A stretch of DNA of 64,000 nt from Fasciolopsis buskii. Lineage: Eukaryota > Platyhelminthes > Trematoda > Plagiorchiida > Fasciolidae. The translations under genes were made by a program, and so were the position numbers. The notes under the pieces are model-generated. The model searched no databases, was not told the DNA's origin, and worked only from the letters and a program-made list of their open reading frames with translations. Location: the NCBI GenBank assembly GCA_008360955.1, contig LUCM01010429.1, positions 84,148-148,147 on the forward strand. The letters run 5' to 3'. Shown here in pieces: positions 61,801 through 64,000 of this stretch; the stretch's first letter is position 1; each line of letters opens with the position of its first letter.

Positions 61801-63145
61801 AAGATAACTCACCTCTTTTTTATGCAACGTAGGAATGCAGCCAATAGCTCGAACCGTTCGATCGTACATACTTTGAGCATCCTGATTTAATGGAATATAG
61901 AAAGTGTAGTAACCTCCTTATATAGCAATGACACAAGTAGCAAACATATGGTATCTTACAGTAGATGTCGAACAATTTTTGACTGACGAATCTTAGTCAA
62001 CAAGAAAACGCGTTACCATGACTCATAAACGAAGTGCAAGTAACGATGGAAAATAGTGTCTCTACATGATCTCCAAAGTGCTCTGTTATGTACTAGTCTA
62101 CGGTAGCCATTCATGAGCACAAAACACAAGCATTGAAGGATGTTAGTAGTCGTCGCTGGATCGAGATCGGCTATCGAACGCTTCTAATGATCAAATATAG
62201 GCAACGCTAAAATGCAAACGTCAGAACTTGAACGCATTGGTTATTGTTTTGCCAAGCCTCAAACGTCCGCGCACAATACCAGCGACTGAACGAAGTACAC
62301 CGTAGTGCCAAATGATGGAATTTGTGAATCAAATAAGTCAGGCAAACATTTAACAACTCACCCACCACTCTATCAACAAAAAGGATAAAGTTTAACTCAT
62401 ATCGCAAACCACAAAATCAATTAAAAATTGGTCCATCAAGACTACCAATAAGAAATGCTAAAGGGGTTCCATTTTCTGTACATAGCGGAGATGCATACTA
62501 GTGTAATTCGTGGAAGAATCAATAAGCCCTGGACTCATTTCTGCTAGTAATCGTATCAACCGATGCTCGTTTCCAGACAGCAGGGTGCGTGCGTCATTCA
62601 TACATATATGGTACTCAGTTCGAGATAGTTGATACTCAAATTATTTTACAGGATTTATCGTCGATGCTTCAAACGACGTAGTTAAAACGAACAATCGATG
62701 GACGAAATACTTTTCGTCTAAAAGTCCTGTTTAGATGGAATGACACCGATTATCGAGCTTGGAAAATAACCCATTCATTACACCGTTAGCCGGGAGAAAT
62801 TATTTTTATTGGTTTTATTATTACTAAACCAAAGTAAACACATATCTGCAAGAAAATACGTATTGACTGAGTTGAAAAGGTCCTCGTGCAGTCAGGACGA
62901 AGAGTCGAGTTTCGTGAATAGCGGATCAATCAACTTTAGTTCGGACTGACGATATTTTGTTCACGTGTCCGCTTTCCTCGTGAATGACAATTACAGTTCT
63001 CCGACAATAAAAACCTGAACTGAGTTCTTATTTTGACGCTATTAGTGCCGAAAATACAGGAGATGTCGTTGGATTTATGATACACTTTAACCATATCAAA
63101 AAGATTGGTTAATTTTGACTCAACAGCCGATTTTGGTGAAGCTTG
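52654..63145 (-). CDS. Divergent M16 metallopeptidase (insulysin/nardilysin type), C-terminal portion
   Basis: Minus-strand exons at about 63.1, 62.6, 62.3, 61.9, 60.9, 59.67, 59.4, 57.7, 53.3, 53.0 and 52.8 kb follow, in order, the middle and C-terminal domains of insulin-degrading-enzyme/nardilysin proteins. The clearest match is a domain-4 run: NTYYFVRY, then RSNGHSAIQISIRSDE...SRVAAFWY...LPDTELENL, then NSVIAQFDRNPSDLDEY...FEFVEQI and TRMTRSDLYKFFFDNYL; in the family this is the 'YYQ ... NG.QG..F.IQS ... L..R..AF ... ANF.RD ... LT..DI..F' series. These last four main exons are all phase 0. M16 enzymes are zinc peptidases that cleave short peptides in an enclosed chamber. The HxxEH domain would be beyond 63.2 kb, so activity cannot be judged. 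Sequence is strongly diverged from textbook members. The gene converges on the PP1-like gene. Confidence 0.75.
52922..53017 (-). CDS. M16 peptidase exon, 'TRSDLYKFFFDNYL' segment
   Basis: A 96-base phase 0-0 exon between TTCCATCAAG and GTAAGT, 32 residues. TRMTRSDLYKFFFDNYLDL matches the family pattern 'LT..DI..FY...L', and QQRTIILE takes the place of 'RR.KLSVHV', the last strand of domain 4. Confidence 0.8.
53224..53340 (-). CDS. M16 peptidase exon, 'NSVIAQFDRNPSDLDEY' segment
   Basis: A 117-base phase 0-0 exon between ACGTTGACAG and GTACGT, 39 residues. NSVIAQFDRNPSDLDEYM followed by WETVMKWEANFEFVEQI parallels the insulysin stretch in which a Lys/Asp-rich loop precedes 'YW.EI....NFDR'. 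It joins in phase to the exon at 57.7 kb (…DTELENL) and to that at 53.0 kb. Confidence 0.8.
53615..53803 (-). repeat. tRNA-derived SINE, near full length
   Basis: Reverse complement shows GGTGGCCAAACGGATAAGGC, GGTTCGAGTCC, GACAGCCCTCTGTTGACCG and the tail with TTAACAAATGAAGT. It lies between two M16 exons, in sense with that gene. Confidence 0.8.
53804..55179. other. M16 intron, no other feature
   Basis: Between the SINE and the LINE fragment; no open frame of interest. Confidence 0.45.
55180..55970 (+). pseudogene. Non-LTR retrotransposon fragment, C-terminal end of the reverse-transcriptase ORF
   Basis: Two in-frame stops break the first part (ELTIVDRFTYLASYVS, SEAEVNMRISKARVA), and an intact 159-codon frame covers 55481-55960: YGCKTWSMRVGDI, LNWSGHVLRR, KCTAKLGKVGVSRLRGWDP and NREQWRSCC before TGA. 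This is the region after the reverse-transcriptase palm in the large family of flatworm non-LTR elements of RTE-like or CR1-like type; the clade cannot be fixed from this piece. 5'-truncated copies like this are the normal product of target-primed reverse transcription. AATAAA-like sequence lies at 56219. Confidence 0.8.
57494..57736 (-). CDS. M16 peptidase exon, 'NGHSAIQISIRSDE' segment
   Basis: A long pyrimidine tract ending GGAAAG precedes 81 codons in phase 0, ended by GTGAGT. Residues run LLFNHHLTQFL, then RSNGHSAIQISIRSDETE, then HWLSRVAAFWYRIAPLL and LPDTELENL. This is the insulysin pattern 'F..LRT...LGY' through 'NG.QG..F.IQS', 'LE.RV.AFL' and the helix after it. The usual LGY is replaced, so the strand that binds substrate is altered. 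Confidence 0.8.
57998..58204. mobile_element. Non-autonomous element with 35-bp inverted termini and 12-bp target duplication
   Basis: The left end 57998-58032 and the right 58150-58184 are inverted copies, identical at 31 of 35 positions by eye. A short tail (58185-58204, with CTACTACTAA) follows, and AATGAATAAGAA flanks the unit on both sides (57986-57997 and 58205-58216), as expected for a target-site duplication. No coding capacity. Inside, CGAACTGGGACACGAACCC reads on the other strand as a B-box-like GGGTTCGTGTCCC. It could be a foldback MITE or a SINE with a terminal duplication. Confidence 0.65.
58800..58900. repeat. Degenerate (AGT)n trinucleotide tract
   Basis: AGCAGTAATAACAGCACTAA through GTAGTAGCAGTAGTAGTACT: imperfect AGT/AAT/AGC units in an M16 intron. 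Confidence 0.75.
59253..59402 (-). CDS. M16 peptidase exon, start of domain 4 ('NTYYFVRY')
   Basis: A 150-base phase 0-0 exon between TTTCATTCCAG and GTAAGA, 50 residues. VSLDIAPGTYHHK and AQNTYYFVRYSTCLRTDAF parallel 'V.LP.G......NE..NN..I.IYYQ' and the following helix that opens insulysin domain 4. It joins in phase to the exon at 57.7 kb. Confidence 0.68.
59621..59669 (-). CDS. Small M16 peptidase exon candidate
   Basis: A 49-base exon between TTTTCCGTAG and GTAAGA. After one base it encodes NIDQWNHIADIIGHKK and ends in phase 0, matching the start of the next exon at 59402. Position suits the linker before domain 4. Short length makes it less certain. Confidence 0.5.
60122..60457 (+). other. 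Open frame of 111 codons antisense to the M16 gene
   Basis: ATG to TAA on the plus strand within an M16 intron. The peptide is Ser/Pro-rich in the middle (IATVPSPSKVTSSVINH). AATAAA follows the stop by a few bases. Could be a small intron-nested gene, but nothing else supports that. Confidence 0.18.
60868..60998 (-). CDS. M16 peptidase exon candidate ('IMHGFVNYSTGLAAEF')
   Basis: After the acceptor GTGTGGTCAG the frame HRKSGSTHDSWQRNCIMHG is open. CIMHGFVNYSTGLAAEFAY resembles the insulysin 'EALLHGN.T...A' loop between domains 3 and 4, and the order along the gene is right. The donor is uncertain: the GTACAA at 60867 gives phase 0, while the next exon needs two bases, so an exon or border is missing. 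Confidence 0.4.
61813..61881 (-). CDS. M16 peptidase exon candidate ('QSMYDRTVRAIG')
   Basis: A 69-base phase 0-0 exon with textbook borders (TTAAATCAG and GTGAGT), 23 residues DAQSMYDRTVRAIG... ending HKKE. It resembles the insulysin/nardilysin domain-3 helix '..A..Y.L..L......W...E'. The splice sites are strong; the family match for so short a piece depends on its position. Confidence 0.55.
62207..62369 (-). CDS. M16 peptidase exon candidate, domain 3 helix
   Basis: The acceptor TATCCTTTTTGTTGATAG precedes, after one base, VVGELLNVCLTYLIHKFHH. Amphipathic spacing and order would suit the domain-3 helix that starts 'Y..LLKD.LNEYAY'. No good donor is visible before the stop, so the right-hand part is probably not coding. 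Low certainty. Confidence 0.3.
62482..62613 (-). CDS. M16 peptidase exon candidate, domain 2 end ('LLSGNEHRLIRLLAEMSPGLI')
   Basis: Open in phase 0 from TACTGAG-type acceptors (TCGAACTGAG, or 21 bases further upstream) to a GTACAG donor. ARTLLSGNEHRLIRLLAEM corresponds to 'VLT.DYLL..F.PDLI...L..L.P.N' of insulysins. Both acceptors are poor in pyrimidines, so the start is uncertain. Confidence 0.42.
63086..63145 (-). CDS. M16 peptidase exon candidate, N-terminal-side helix
   Basis: After TTCAAATGCAG the frame QASPKSAVESKLTNLFDMVK is open, with a possible GTGTAT donor. It resembles the family helix 'SLD.LE..V...FS.V.N' in domain 2. The reading stays open to 62936, so the donor is a guess. The gene should continue beyond the window's right edge. 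Confidence 0.33.
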
Positions 63146-63316
63146 CTGCATTTGAACTTGAAAGATGTATACGTTTATAAAATATATATATTATATATAT
63201 GTGCCAGAACGAACGGAACTAGCGATCCCATTCAATCACTCAATCGCGTTTGACAACAAATCCTAGCTTGGATAAAAACGTCATAATAAACGTTATAACT
63301 TAGTGTACGCCTTCTA

Positions 63317-63370
<54 letters not shown>

Positions 63371-64000
63371 GGCTAAAAGGCACGCACTGTTATACAGTTT
63401 TTGACACATTTCGAGCCCAAATAGGACTCTTTGTCAAATGTGAATCTATATATTTACGACTGGACTGTCACGTTATATTTCCTGATGGAATATGTATTCA
63501 AATCGGGCGTTGAGAACCGTGGAATAGTTATGCAGTTGTTTCTCTCTTTACTGGGAATCGTAACAAGCGCATGTGCGTGACAACTTCGGTTGCGAATCGA
63601 ATGCCACGGGCACTAAGCTAGCCGAAGGTGCTCTCAAAAGTTTGCGGAGCTTCAACGAATAGCACCCAATAGTCACTTGACTTCAAGAATCACTGACTGT
63701 CGCTCAGGTGGATGTCCCTTGTAGCGATATCTTCTCTGCGAGTTGCCTGTGTGCAGCACAAGCTTCAAAAGTGATCCCCAGCGCTGTTACTTGCTTAAAC
63801 TGAGTAGTGTGAGATTTATATTGACACTGTTATTTTTCCTCTATTCAGAGTGATTGTTCTAGATGGAATGTGAAATCGTGATAACATCTGTTACCTGCAA
63901 GTTGTGTCTCTCGTAGACGAATAGACTCTTTTTTCAACATGGTCCTTTGTGTCAGTAAAACTTGAGCTTGCCCACAGGCATAAGTCCAGTTTGAATACTT
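63146..64000. other. Right edge, probable M16 intron
   Basis: Two AT microsatellites and a possible tRNA-like segment on the minus strand (63580-63640). No further M16 exon found. Confidence 0.4.
63320..63367. repeat. (TA)n microsatellite, longest in the window
   Basis: About 23 uninterrupted TA units; shorter AT runs lie at 63179-63201. Confidence 0.92.

Overview
This window is eukaryotic nuclear DNA: coding sequence occurs as short exons with GT/AG borders in long introns, microsatellites are frequent, and there are many decayed dispersed repeats. Eight copies of a tRNA-derived SINE and several fragments of one non-LTR retrotransposon (its last reverse-transcriptase-ORF segment, with a 'DMA.NREQWRSCC'-like end) suggest a flatworm, probably a trematode or related parasite. 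That assignment is an inference. There are no operons, CRISPR arrays, rRNA or intact tRNA genes.

Layout. (1) 1-35.1 kb: minus-strand candidate exons with good splice sites at 35.1, 33.2, 32.7, 28.3, 28.0, 27.6, 25.8, 22.7, 21.4, 18.1, 2.0 and 1.4 kb. I do not recognise the protein(s); some neighbours have matching phases, others do not, so exons are missing or more than one gene is present. Between them lie SINEs, a 0.95-kb direct duplication around a 25-N gap (13.5-15.5 kb) and an aspartate-codon-like repeat tract (15.9-17.1 kb). (2) 35.7-48.2 kb, plus strand: the 3' half of a PP1-type serine/threonine phosphatase catalytic subunit in five exons whose phases fit exactly. The N-terminal half (GDIHG, GDYVDRG and GNHE motifs) was not found. 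Its introns hold LINE and SINE copies. (3) 51.6-63.2 kb, minus strand: the C-terminal part of a divergent M16 metallopeptidase of the insulysin/nardilysin type, converging tail-to-tail on the PP1 gene. The zinc-binding N-terminal domain would lie beyond the right edge.

The best leads are the two divergent enzymes with unusual features, the dispersed element with long terminal inverted repeats and a 12-bp target duplication, the Asp-rich repeat tract, and the probable assembly artefact at the gap. I found no convincing new gene system; the unidentified minus-strand exons are the part where something undescribed could sit.
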